From Bog-532 sp965277615 (GTDB taxonomy: Bacteria > Actinomycetota > Actinomycetes > Streptosporangiales > Streptosporangiaceae), in assembly GCA_965277615.1 (NCBI GenBank), contig CBDIDG010000004.1:1116001-1180000 (forward strand): DNA of 64,000 nucleotides, read 5' to 3'. The stretch's first letter is position 1. The number at the start of each line of letters is the position of its first letter. Shown here one piece after another: positions 16,934-25,791 of the stretch. The position numbers were made by a program, and so were the translations under genes. The notes under the pieces were generated by a model. It searched no databases. It saw only the letters and a program-made list of their open reading frames with translations, and was not told the DNA's origin.

Positions 16934-17955
16934 CAGAACCACGGACCGCCCCGCCCGACCGGGCTCCCGGGCGGGATGAGGTGAGACAGGGGCGGCGAAG
17001 CCAGCGCCGCCGTCATCGGCGGCTGCTGACCGTCGGCGTGTCGGTGCTCGCGGCGGTGGCGATCGCCGGCGGCGTCGTCGCCTACAACCGGTCCAGCGAC
17101 CAGGGCGGCCCGCTCCCGACTCACCTGCCCGCCGCCTCCGGCTCGTACCTGGGGGTCTACACCAAGAACCTGCCGGCCTCGTACGCCGGGGTGACGGCGT
17201 TCAAGAAAACCACCGGGACCACGCCTGACGTGGTCATGTACTACAGCGGCTGGTATGTGCCGTTCCCGACCAAGTTCGCGGGCACCGTCGCCAGCGAGGG
17301 TGCGGCGCCGCTGGTCCAGATGGATCCGGACAGCATCAACATCAGCCAGATCGCGGCCGGGCACTACGACGGATATCTGAGCGCGTACGCCGAGGCGGTG
17401 CGGGCCTACCACCACCCGGTGATCTTGAGCTTCGGACACGAAATGAACGGCAACTGGTACTCGTGGGGCTACCAGCACACTTCACCCGTGGCGTTCGTGG
17501 CCGCGTGGCGGCACATCGTCACCCTCTTCCGGGCCCTGGGCGCGGACAACGTGACCTGGCTGTGGACGGTGAACGTCATCAACGACACCCAGAAGGGAAC
17601 GATCCCCCGGCCCAACGCCTGGTGGCCGGGGAGCGCGTACGTCAACTGGGTCGGGATCGACGGTTACTACCTGAAGCCGAACTGGCAGTTCGCGCCGCTG
17701 TTCGGGCCGACCATCGGTGACGTGCGCTCGTTCACCAGCGCCCCGATCCTCATCGCCGAGACAGGGGCGGAGCCCGCCGCGGGCCAGACGGCCAAGCTGG
17801 CCGACCTGTTCGCTGGGGTCAAGTCGTACGGGTTGCTCGGCTTCGTCTACTTCGACACCACCACTTCCACCGGGCAGCAGTTCGGGCTCACTTCGCCGTC
17901 GGCCATCGCCGCGTACCGGAAGGGATCGAGCACCTATCACCGGCCCGACTCCTGA
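16930..17955 (+). CDS. GH26-like membrane-anchored glycanase, copy 2 (module 2)
   Basis: 341 residues. A ~30-residue Arg-rich cytoplasmic tail (GRRSQRRRHRR) precedes one transmembrane helix (LLTVGVSVLAAVAIAGGVVAY) with no obvious signal-peptidase site, so it is probably a type II membrane protein with its catalytic domain outside. Acid/base motif GHEMNGNWYSWG (E171) and nucleophile motif LIAETGAE (E277). DNVTWLWTVNVIND and WVGIDGYY fit the GH26 barrel. It closes the second synthase module. Confidence 0.82.
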   Translation: MTEPRTAPPDRAPGRDEVRQGRRSQRRRHRRLLTVGVSVLAAVAIAGGVVAYNRSSDQGGPLPTHLPAASGSYLGVYTKNLPASYAGVTAFKKTTGTTPDVVMYYSGWYVPFPTKFAGTVASEGAAPLVQMDPDSINISQIAAGHYDGYLSAYAEAVRAYHHPVILSFGHEMNGNWYSWGYQHTSPVAFVAAWRHIVTLFRALGADNVTWLWTVNVINDTQKGTIPRPNAWWPGSAYVNWVGIDGYYLKPNWQFAPLFGPTIGDVRSFTSAPILIAETGAEPAAGQTAKLADLFAGVKSYGLLGFVYFDTTTSTGQQFGLTSPSAIAAYRKGSSTYHRPDS

Positions 17956-18016
17956 GGTCACCGGCCTCGTTCCCGAGGCCGATGACGACCACAACATCGA
18001 GGGGGGAACTTCGATT

Positions 18017-19033
18017 TTGGCCGATACCCAGCCGCTGGGACGGCACCACCAGTACCAGCCGAGCCCACGGCCACGCCGACGCCGGGGGAGAGCCGCGGTC
18101 GGTGCGGGGGTGGCCGCCGCTGTGGTACTGGCCGTCGCGGTCGCGCTGGTGCTCCGTGACGAACCGGGCCCGGCCCGGCCGGGCTCACCCGCGCTGCAGA
18201 ACGGAAAGATCGCGCTGCCGGCCACGCCCGGTTATTACATCGGCGTCTACCCGCACGGAGTACCGGCCTCGTACGCCGGGGCGACGGCGTTCGCCAGCGC
18301 GACCGGGGTCACGCCACGCTTGGTCGTCTACTACAGCGGCTGGCTCGAACCATTCAAGACCCGTTTCGCGCACACGGCGTCCAGTTCCGGCGCGGTACCG
18401 CTGGTGCAGATCAACCCGTCCGGCGTCAGCCTGGCCGCGATCGCGTCCGGGCACTACGACAGCTACCTGAACACGTACGCCCGGGCCGTGGCCGCCTACG
18501 GGCACCCGGTCGTGCTGAGCTTCGGGCACGAGATGAACGGCGACTGGTATTCCTGGGCCAGCACGCACACCTCCCCGGCCACATTCGTGGCGGCCTGGCG
18601 GCATATCGTCACCGTCTTCCGGACTCGGCGCACCCACAACGTGACCTGGCTATGGACGGTCAACGCCATCAATTCACAGCCGGGGGTCGCGTCCCCGGGG
18701 GCCTGGTGGCCCGGCGGCTCCTACGTAACGTGGGTCGGTATCGACGGCTACTACTACAATTCGTCATCGGAGTTCGCTTCGTTGTTCGGCCCGACCATCG
18801 CCACGGTACGAACGTGGACCAAGAAACCGATCCTCATCGCCGAGACCTCGGCGGTACCCGCGGCCAACCAGTCCACGAAGATCACCGACCTGTTCGCCGG
18901 CCTGCGGCTGTACGGGCTGCTGGGATTCGTGTGGTTCAACGCCAACACCGATCACGACTGGAGTCTGGCCAGCCCCGCCGCGATCGCCACCTTCCGCCGG
19001 GTCGCCGCGGCCAATCGCCGGCCCGCCTCGTGA
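18017..19033 (+). CDS. GH26-like membrane-anchored glycanase, copy 3
   Basis: 338 residues from TTG 18017, picked because GGGGGGAA lies 9-10 bases upstream and no ATG/GTG fits; the 61-bp gap from copy 2 carries no gene. Arg-rich N-tail (PRPRRRRGR), then one helix (AAVGAGVAAAVVLAVAVALVL), then the catalytic domain with GHEMNGDWYSWA (E172) and LIAETSAV (E276). Both glutamates are present. The Gly after the Trp of the acid/base motif is Ala, and the nucleophile loop reads ETSA rather than ETGA. Next gene starts in its stop (GTGA). Confidence 0.8.
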   Translation: MADTQPLGRHHQYQPSPRPRRRRGRAAVGAGVAAAVVLAVAVALVLRDEPGPARPGSPALQNGKIALPATPGYYIGVYPHGVPASYAGATAFASATGVTPRLVVYYSGWLEPFKTRFAHTASSSGAVPLVQINPSGVSLAAIASGHYDSYLNTYARAVAAYGHPVVLSFGHEMNGDWYSWASTHTSPATFVAAWRHIVTVFRTRRTHNVTWLWTVNAINSQPGVASPGAWWPGGSYVTWVGIDGYYYNSSSEFASLFGPTIATVRTWTKKPILIAETSAVPAANQSTKITDLFAGLRLYGLLGFVWFNANTDHDWSLASPAAIATFRRVAAANRRPAS

Positions 19034-20016
19034 GGACAGCCCCGGCCATCTCCCATCCACCGAAACGGAAGAGGCGGACGCTGCGAACCTACGTGACACT
19101 GCTGGTCTGCGCCGTGGTCTTGCTGGCCGGCGGGGTGACGGTGCTGGTGGTCCAGCCGTGGGACACGACACCGCCGCCGCCGCCGGTGACCTCCGTGCGC
19201 TACCTCGGCGTGCACGTGAAGACCGCACCGGGAACGTACGCGGGCATCAGCCAGTTCGCCGACAGCATCGGGGTGCAGCCGAACATCGTCTCCTACTACG
19301 GCGACTGGCTGGAGCCATTCCAGGCCAGCTTCGCCCAGCAGGCCGTCCAGCACGGCGCCGTGCCGCTGGTACAGATGGACCCCACGAACGTCTCCCTGGC
19401 CGCCATCGCCCACGGCCAATACGACGCCTACCTGCGCGACTTCGGTACGGCGGTCAAGTCGTTCGGCTCTTCGGTGGTCATCTCGTTTGGGCACGAGATG
19501 AACGGCAACTGGTCGTCGTGGGGCCACACGCACACGTCCCCGGCCACGTTCGTGGCAGCCTGGCGGCATATCGTCGATGTGGTCCGGCAGGCGGGCGCGC
19601 GCAACGTGACCTGGCTGTGGACGGTCAACATCGTCGACCGCGACCTGAGCGTGCCCATTCCGGACCCGGCTCCCTGGTGGCCCGGCCGGTCGTACGTGAA
19701 CTGGGTCGGGGTGGACGGTTACTACTACAACTCCAGCACCCAGTTCTCGTCGTTGTTCGGCCCCACACTGGTCGACGTGCGCAAACTGACCAGCGATCCG
19801 ATCCTCATCGCCGAGACGGGGGCGGAGCGGAGCGTGGGCCAGGCGGCCAAGATTGCCGACCTGTTCGCCGGCGTTCGCACCTACGGGCTGCTCGGCTTCA
19901 TCTGGTTCGACGAGGACACCGAAGGCCACTCGTGGAGTATCACCAGCCCGAGCGCCTTCGGCGCCTACCAGCGAGACGCGCGGGCGCTCTTCCGGCCGCC
20001 GGCCAGCGCGCCCTGA
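19030..20016 (+). CDS. GH26-like membrane-anchored glycanase, copy 4
   Basis: 328 residues from GTG 19030 inside the previous stop. A basic N-tail (PKRKRR), one helix (YVTLLVCAVVLLAGGVTVLVV), a short Pro-rich linker (PPPPP), then the catalytic domain: GHEMNGNWSSWG (E156) and LIAETGAE (E262). The Tyr after Trp in the acid/base motif is replaced by Ser, unlike the other four copies, which may alter a substrate subsite. It is the third GH26 in a row. Confidence 0.8.
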   Translation: MRTAPAISHPPKRKRRTLRTYVTLLVCAVVLLAGGVTVLVVQPWDTTPPPPPVTSVRYLGVHVKTAPGTYAGISQFADSIGVQPNIVSYYGDWLEPFQASFAQQAVQHGAVPLVQMDPTNVSLAAIAHGQYDAYLRDFGTAVKSFGSSVVISFGHEMNGNWSSWGHTHTSPATFVAAWRHIVDVVRQAGARNVTWLWTVNIVDRDLSVPIPDPAPWWPGRSYVNWVGVDGYYYNSSTQFSSLFGPTLVDVRKLTSDPILIAETGAERSVGQAAKIADLFAGVRTYGLLGFIWFDEDTEGHSWSITSPSAFGAYQRDARALFRPPASAP

Positions 20017-20039
20017 TCCCGGTCCGGCAGGAGCAGCCG

Positions 20040-21359
20040 ATGCACATCGTGGAGCTGACCGACTTTTACCGCCCCGTTATCGGCGGCCTGGAACGGCACG
20101 TCGAGACGTTGTCCCGGGGGCTGTCAGGACTCGGCCATACGGTCACGGTCGTCACCCTGCAGACCGGCGACGACCCGGCCGAGGAGGTCCTGGACGGGGT
20201 CCGGGTCGTCCGGATCCGTGGCTGGAGCAGCGCCCTGACCGCTCTGCACGCTGACGCCGGACGCCCGTTCCACCCGACGTTCCCCGACCCCGGCGCCATG
20301 GCCGCCGTGCACCGGGTGGTGCAGAGCGAACGGCCCGACGTGGTGCACAGTCACAGCTGGCTCCAGTACTCCTACTTTCCCTGGCACCGGACCCGAAAGG
20401 GCCCGGCCCACGTCGTCACCCTGCATGATTACGGGCTGGCCTGCGCCAAGAAGACCCTGCAGTACTCCCCTCGCCGGGTGGCCGGTCCCGCGGCACGGGC
20501 GCAACCCTGTTCCGGGCCGGGGCTGGCCAAGTGCCTGGCCTGCGCGCCCAGCCAGTACGGCACGGTCAAGGGGACCGCCGTGGCCGCCGGGCTGCGAGCC
20601 AGCTGGAACCTGCACGGGCGGGCCGATCGGTACATCGCCATCAGCAACGCCGTCGCCGACGGCTGCCGCCCGGCCCTGCCGGCCAAGACCGAGGTCATCA
20701 TCATCCCGACCCTGGTGCCCGACCACCTGCCGCAGCTCGCCAGGCGCACCCCGCGGCCGGGCTTCCTGCCTCCCGAGGACGGTTACCTCATGTTCGTCGG
20801 CGCGCTGGGCCCGCACAAGGGAGTCGACGTGCTGCTGGAGGCCTGGCACCGGATGCGTGAGCGGCCTCCGCTGGTGCTGCTCGGCACTCCCCAGGCGGAT
20901 ACTCCCCCGCTCGACGGCGCCGGCGTCTTCATCCAGCACAACGTCCCGTCGGCGCAGGTGATGGCGGCCTGGGCCCACGCCTCGGTGGCGGCCGTGCCGT
21001 CCGTCTGGAACGAGCCGATGGGGCAGGTCGCGGTGGAAGCGATGCTGACCGGGCGGCCTGTCGTCGCCTCGGACGTGGGCGGCCTGCGCGATGTGGTCGA
21101 GAACGGTGTGACCGGGCGGCTCGTTCCCCCCGGCCAGCCCGGTGCGCTGGCCGATGCCCTGGATGGCCTGCTGGCCGATCGGCAGACCCAGTTGGCGATG
21201 GGAACCGCGGGCCGGCTGCGGGCCCGGCGGTTCGAGGCCGCGTCGGTGGTACCGAGGGTGGCCGAGGTCCTGGCCGAGGCCGTAGCCGACCGGGACAGTG
21301 CTAGCCGGGACAGGGCCAGCCGGGGCAGGGCCACCGCGGTCAGGGCAGGTAGCCGGTGA
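20040..21359 (+). CDS. GT4 family glycosyltransferase with Cys-rich loop
   Basis: 439 residues from ATG 20040 behind a GGAG site. Rossmann-type GT-B enzyme: N-domain FYRPVIGGLERHVETLSRGL, C-domain LMFVGALGPHKGVDVLLEAW and the retaining-GT motif PSVWNEPMGQVAVEAMLTGRPVVASDVGG. An insertion near residue 160 holds CSGPGLAKCLACAP, a Cys triad that could bind metal, as seen in some GT4 enzymes. It probably acts on a lipid-linked sugar in the cytoplasm. The tail is made of three to four 15-bp repeat units (21299-21343). The last 20 bases overlap the convergent flippase gene. Confidence 0.87.
   Translation: MHIVELTDFYRPVIGGLERHVETLSRGLSGLGHTVTVVTLQTGDDPAEEVLDGVRVVRIRGWSSALTALHADAGRPFHPTFPDPGAMAAVHRVVQSERPDVVHSHSWLQYSYFPWHRTRKGPAHVVTLHDYGLACAKKTLQYSPRRVAGPAARAQPCSGPGLAKCLACAPSQYGTVKGTAVAAGLRASWNLHGRADRYIAISNAVADGCRPALPAKTEVIIIPTLVPDHLPQLARRTPRPGFLPPEDGYLMFVGALGPHKGVDVLLEAWHRMRERPPLVLLGTPQADTPPLDGAGVFIQHNVPSAQVMAAWAHASVAAVPSVWNEPMGQVAVEAMLTGRPVVASDVGGLRDVVENGVTGRLVPPGQPGALADALDGLLADRQTQLAMGTAGRLRARRFEAASVVPRVAEVLAEAVADRDSASRDRASRGRATAVRAGSR
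21299..21343 (+). repeat. 15-bp minisatellite in GT4 tail
   Basis: Three 15-bp units: TGCTAGCCGGGACAG, GGCCAGCCGGGGCAG and GGCCACCGCGGTCAG, with a looser one before them. In frame they encode the five-residue-period Ser/Arg/Ala tail. The first unit resembles the opening units of the repeats at 35907 and 42715. Confidence 0.75.
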
Positions 21360-22812
21360 GCCGGTCCAGGGACTGCTGCTCGGCGATCTCGATCAGCAGC
21401 GCGATGCCGGGGTCGAGGACAGGTTGGGGCGGGGCGACCGTGCCCCGGATCCTGGCGTACAGCGGCAGGCTGGCGATCGCGCCGACCACCTGCGCGCCGA
21501 GCCAGGCCGCGCCCGCGCCCGTGATGCCCAGCTGCGGCATGAGGAACCACGAACCGCCCAGCGTCATGATCAGAATGGCGAGGTTGAGTGCGGACGAATA
21601 ACCAAGCCGCAGCGTCACCCGGCACACCACCACCGCGACGTTGGACACCGCATCGGGCAGCGCCGAGATGGCCAGGATGACCAGCAGCCCGTACCCGGCG
21701 GTGGCATAGGAGGACCCGAACAGCCGCAGCACGAGCTGGCCCGCGGCGACCACCACGACCATCGCCGGGATCAGCAGCGCCGCGATCACCCGGAGCGCCT
21801 TGACCACCAGCCGGCCCAGGTTGGACTGGGCCCGGACCCCTTCGGCGAAGACGGCCTGGGCTACCGAGGGGCTGACCATGAAGAACGCGGACCCCACCAT
21901 CCAGGTGATGTAGAAATAGGCGTTCTGGACGACGCCCAGCCGGATGGAGACCAGGACCGGCAACACGAGCGGCGTCACCGCCCCGCCTACGCTGGTCAGG
22001 TGCTGGCCCAGCAGGCGGCGCACGGAACGGGCGTCAGGCATTTCAGCCGGCCGCTTGTGCCGCGCGCGGCGGCGGGCCCGCACTCGGGCTTCGGCCACGG
22101 ACTCGGGCCGGCGGTGGGCCCGCGGCCCAGGGCGGCGGCCGAGCCTCAGCTGCGGGATCAGCCACAGGACCCCGGCCCCGGCTCCGAGCAGAGCGGCGGC
22201 CACCCAGGCTCCGACCAGGCCGATCACGCCGGCACCGGCGGCGGCCAGGGGCACGACGAACAGCAGCTTGGCCAGGCTGACCAAGGTCTGGAGGAACAGC
22301 AGCCGGCCGGCCCGGCGGGCGGCGATGAATGCGGACCCGAGCAGGTTGACCAGGGTCCAGGCCGCGGCCCCGAGTACGGCGGCCAGAACCGCCCGCACCG
22401 AGCCGAAAAACGCCTGGTACTGCGCAGAGGCGCTCAGCACCGGCACCACGGCCGCGGTCACCGCGGCGGTGATGGCCACGGTCAGGGCACAGACCCGGGT
22501 CAGGAACTTGGTCCATTCCGGTGAGTGCTCGCGGGAGGGCAAGCGCTCGATCAGCGTGGCCGAGGAGCCCAGGTAGGTCAGCAGCGCCACCGTCGAGCAG
22601 AGTGAGATCACCGCGCTGGCGGTGCCCACCTCCCGGCTGCTGAACGTATGAGCGGCCAGGACCCAGAACGCGTACCCCAGCGCCGCGGTCACGACCGTCG
22701 ACGCCATCAGGTAGAGGCTGTTACGGACCAGGCTGTCGGTGCCGACGCCGCGCAGGTAGCGCCGCAGGAAACTGGGCGCGTTCCGGACGGGAACGGGAGG
22801 CCGGGTCATCAT
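21340..22812 (-). CDS. Wzx-type polysaccharide flippase (MATE/MOP superfamily)
   Basis: 490 residues from ATG 22812, which overlaps the upstream stop (ATGA). About 12-14 hydrophobic helices with the MOP/O-antigen flippase pattern, e.g. SLYLMASTVVTAALGYAFWVLAAHTFSSREVGTASAVISLCS. A long, very basic cytoplasmic loop in the middle (RRPGPRAHRRPESVAEARVR...) is unusual in length. It likely moves lipid-linked oligosaccharides across the membrane. Last gene of a five-gene minus-strand operon; its end overlaps the convergent GT4 gene by 20 bases. Confidence 0.83.
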   Translation of the reverse strand: MMTRPPVPVRNAPSFLRRYLRGVGTDSLVRNSLYLMASTVVTAALGYAFWVLAAHTFSSREVGTASAVISLCSTVALLTYLGSSATLIERLPSREHSPEWTKFLTRVCALTVAITAAVTAAVVPVLSASAQYQAFFGSVRAVLAAVLGAAAWTLVNLLGSAFIAARRAGRLLFLQTLVSLAKLLFVVPLAAAGAGVIGLVGAWVAAALLGAGAGVLWLIPQLRLGRRPGPRAHRRPESVAEARVRARRRARHKRPAEMPDARSVRRLLGQHLTSVGGAVTPLVLPVLVSIRLGVVQNAYFYITWMVGSAFFMVSPSVAQAVFAEGVRAQSNLGRLVVKALRVIAALLIPAMVVVVAAGQLVLRLFGSSYATAGYGLLVILAISALPDAVSNVAVVVCRVTLRLGYSSALNLAILIMTLGGSWFLMPQLGITGAGAAWLGAQVVGAIASLPLYARIRGTVAPPQPVLDPGIALLIEIAEQQSLDRLTGYLP

Positions 22813-23756
22813 GACGTGCAGCTTCTCGGCGCCTGTCCCGGCTGGTACACGTCGGCGTTGATCGTCCAGGTCGGCGTGCCCTTGGTCAGCGGGTCGATCT
22901 GATGACCCGCGGTCAGGACCAGCCGGAGCCGGTAGGTGCAGCGATCGGGCAGCGCGGGGACCGTCAGCGACCCGTGGTACGTCTGATCCGGCCCGACCGT
23001 GAACGTGACCGGCGGGGCCGCCGTCCGCGACGGGCTCCCCAGCCACGTGGCGGTCAGCCGGAAACTGGTGGCGCGGCCCTGATGGTGAACGATCTCGAAC
23101 GGGAGCTGGGCGCCGTGGCTGGGCAGCGCGATGTCACCCGCCGTCCGCGGGCCGGTCCAGGCCAGCCAGGTGTAGCCGGGCGCGGCCGGGCCCCGGTGAT
23201 GCTCGTAGGCATAGACGGCACCCCCGAGCAGACCGACACCCACCACTGCGGCCAGCGCGACCGGCAGTGCTCCGGCCCGGGCCGGCGGTTCTTCCGCCGC
23301 CAGCACCTCAGCACCCGACAGGTCCGGGTCGGCCTCCTCCGGCCGGGCAGCCACCCGCCGGCCACTTCCCTGCCAGTCGAGCACGAGCCGGGCCCCGGCG
23401 GCGGCGGCGAGCAGGACCGAGATGACCAGCAGGCACCAGTACAGGTGCACGGCGGTGATAAGGATGTGGCCTACGTAGAGCGCGAGCGCGGCCAAGACCG
23501 TCCAGATCACGCTCAGCAGCACCGTGTACGAAGCGAAGGCGACACCCTCCGGCCGCCGGCGCCGGCCGAACACCGCCCCCAGGGTGAGCGCCCCCGGCAC
23601 CGTGAGCAGGATCGGGGTGGCCAGCACGGCCCGGGCCGGGCCGCCGGGCAGCAGCCGGGTGGCGGCCAGCAGGGCGAAGAGCAGGACCGCCCAGAGCGGC
23701 CAGGCCGCCAGCCACAGGTCCCTGATCCGGCGCCTAGCGCCCAGGCGCCCGGTCAC
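22809..23756 (-). CDS. DUF1616-like membrane protein
   Basis: 315 residues. Four N-terminal helices in two hairpins, separated by charged loops, then a fifth helix (ALPVALAAVVGVGLLGGAVYAY) and a ~130-residue extracellular beta-rich domain (FTVGPDQTYHGSLTVPALPDRCTYRLRLVL). This layout matches the DUF1616 family found in glycosylation loci of archaea and actinobacteria; function unknown. GTG start overlaps the previous stop (GTGA), and its own stop overlaps the flippase start. Confidence 0.65.
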   Translation of the reverse strand: MTGRLGARRRIRDLWLAAWPLWAVLLFALLAATRLLPGGPARAVLATPILLTVPGALTLGAVFGRRRRPEGVAFASYTVLLSVIWTVLAALALYVGHILITAVHLYWCLLVISVLLAAAAGARLVLDWQGSGRRVAARPEEADPDLSGAEVLAAEEPPARAGALPVALAAVVGVGLLGGAVYAYEHHRGPAAPGYTWLAWTGPRTAGDIALPSHGAQLPFEIVHHQGRATSFRLTATWLGSPSRTAAPPVTFTVGPDQTYHGSLTVPALPDRCTYRLRLVLTAGHQIDPLTKGTPTWTINADVYQPGQAPRSCTS

Positions 23757-25765
23757 GGGGTCACCACCAGCTTGCCCTGCGGCACCCGGCCGCCTGAGGT
23801 GGGCGGCTTGTCCCGGTACTTCGACTGTCCCGAGGGCTGCGGGAGGCGCAAGCGATAGATCGAGTAGCTGTCGGACTGGAACACCTTGACCAGCCAGCTG
23901 GTCAGGTCGAACTTCTGCAGGCGCCCGTAGAACAGCGGCTTACCGTCCTGGGAACCGTCCAGGTAGGCAGGCTCGCTGGACGCGAAGTAGACGTTGAGCT
24001 GGGGCAGCTCGTAGGCCATGTGCTGGTCGACGATCAGATAGGTGTAGTTCGACAGGCTCAGATCGAACAGCAGCGACTGCGGCTGGATGGAAGCACCCGG
24101 CTTGGCCAGGTACAGGTTCCATACGGGGAAGCCGGCCGACGGCCGGTCGGGGTTCTGCAACCCGAAGGAGCCGAAGACGAGCCCGGTGTACCGGTCGGTG
24201 ACGATGTTGTTGCCCACGCCGGACTGGGCGGAGAACCACTTACTCGCAGCCAGCAGCTCGGGGGTGACCGAGCGCGCGTCGGAACCGTACAGGAACGGGC
24301 CGGGGAACCGGTACGACGCGTCCAGGCCCGCCGCCGTCCCGCCGATCAACGTAAGGGCCAGAGCCACCGTCAGCGCCGCCCGCAGGGTCACGCGGGACAA
24401 CCGGCGGCCCCGCTGGGCAGCCCAGTTGACCAGCCAGACTGCGGCCGGGCCGCCGAGCATGCACAGGCCTATCCAGGTAAAGGCCCAGGACCGGCGGGCA
24501 CCCTCCGCCCCGGCGGGAGAGAGAATAAAGATGGTCGAGGGAAAATACACCACGCCGAGCGCTGCGAACGCGAAGATCAGGGCCCGGCGGCGACCCCGCG
24601 GCAGCAAACCGTCCCGGACCCGCGCCCTGATGATGAGCGCGCCGCCCACGACCAAGCCGAAGGCGAACACGGGGACCAGGTAGGCGAACCGCTGCTCCCA
24701 CCAGGGCGACAGCGACGCCCCGAACAGCTGTCGAGCCGAGCCACTGCCCCGCACGGCCTGGATCAGCTGGGTGAGTCCTTCGCCCAGGAAGGGCGACAGG
24801 TACGACAAGGTGGCCGGGGCGACGAGAGTAAACCAGGCCCCTGCCATCAGCGCCGTCGCCAGCGTCAGGCCCCACGCGATCCCGGCGGTGCGGGCCCAGC
24901 CCTCGGACCAGGACAGCCACGGGATGCTGAGGGCCAGCGCCACCAGCGCCATGATCAGGACCAGGGTCATCGTGGACAGGTGATGAGTGACCACGGTGCC
25001 GGCGGCGAGAAAGAGCGTGAGACCGGCCCACGCAGTCCGCCCGCGTCCCGGCGGTGACCGGATCGCGCGCACGTAGCCGATCAGGGTCCACACGACCAGC
25101 GTGATGGCCATCGACTCGTAGCCGAACTGCGTGTCGAAGTAGAGGAACGAGGAGTTGAGGCCGTAAAGGACCGCGATGACGGCGGCGGTCCGGTTGCCGA
25201 ACCCCAGGCTCTGGGCCAGCACGGCGATCCCCAGCACCAGCGTGACGTGGAACAGCACCAGCAGCACGACCCCTGCCTGCCAGATGCTGAGCCCGGTGGT
25301 CTGGACGAGGGCGGCGGTGGCGGCATGCAGACCCGGATACCGGGCGATGATGGTGATGATCGGGTTCGGCTGGAAGAGCTTGCCCGTAGTGAGAATTTCG
25401 TGCGTCTCGCGCCAGTGCGCGTATTCGTCGTGGTAGATCGGCGCCGAAGGAGTACGCAGCAGCTTGGGGGCGTAGCTGGTCAGCCCGTAGACCACCAGCA
25501 GCGCGGCCCGCAACGCCGGCGAGGTCGCGCGGCGGGTCAGCATCATCGTCAGCGGCAGCTCGATCAGGAACACGCCGGCCCAGAACCAGATGAACTCTGA
25601 CTCGCTGCTGACCGTGGTCTGGGCGATCTCATAGCTGCGGACCAGAGCCGCGACACCCGCGATCAGGCCGGCCAGCAGGGCCACGACCAAAACGACCGGC
25701 CAACGGCCGTCCGGGGTCCGGCGGCGGTGCGGGACGGATGACTCGGGACCGAACGCTGCATCCAT
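23753..25765 (-). CDS. large GT-C-like membrane glycosyltransferase
   Basis: 670 residues from ATG 25765; a TTG at 25795 that overlaps the upstream stop is a possible alternative. About 12 hydrophobic helices. After the first few comes IYHDEYAHWRETHEIL, the Asp-Glu loop seen in GT-C enzymes, and later FGYESMAITLVVWTLIGYVRAI. The soluble C-terminal domain (ASKWFSAQSGVGNNIVTDRYTG...) resembles those of other polyprenyl-sugar transferases. The donor and acceptor are unknown. Member of the minus-strand glycan operon. Confidence 0.66.
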   Translation of the reverse strand: MDAAFGPESSVPHRRRTPDGRWPVVLVVALLAGLIAGVAALVRSYEIAQTTVSSESEFIWFWAGVFLIELPLTMMLTRRATSPALRAALLVVYGLTSYAPKLLRTPSAPIYHDEYAHWRETHEILTTGKLFQPNPIITIIARYPGLHAATAALVQTTGLSIWQAGVVLLVLFHVTLVLGIAVLAQSLGFGNRTAAVIAVLYGLNSSFLYFDTQFGYESMAITLVVWTLIGYVRAIRSPPGRGRTAWAGLTLFLAAGTVVTHHLSTMTLVLIMALVALALSIPWLSWSEGWARTAGIAWGLTLATALMAGAWFTLVAPATLSYLSPFLGEGLTQLIQAVRGSGSARQLFGASLSPWWEQRFAYLVPVFAFGLVVGGALIIRARVRDGLLPRGRRRALIFAFAALGVVYFPSTIFILSPAGAEGARRSWAFTWIGLCMLGGPAAVWLVNWAAQRGRRLSRVTLRAALTVALALTLIGGTAAGLDASYRFPGPFLYGSDARSVTPELLAASKWFSAQSGVGNNIVTDRYTGLVFGSFGLQNPDRPSAGFPVWNLYLAKPGASIQPQSLLFDLSLSNYTYLIVDQHMAYELPQLNVYFASSEPAYLDGSQDGKPLFYGRLQKFDLTSWLVKVFQSDSYSIYRLRLPQPSGQSKYRDKPPTSGGRVPQGKLVVTP

Positions 25766-25791
25766 CTCGCGCTGATGATATGACGTGCCGG

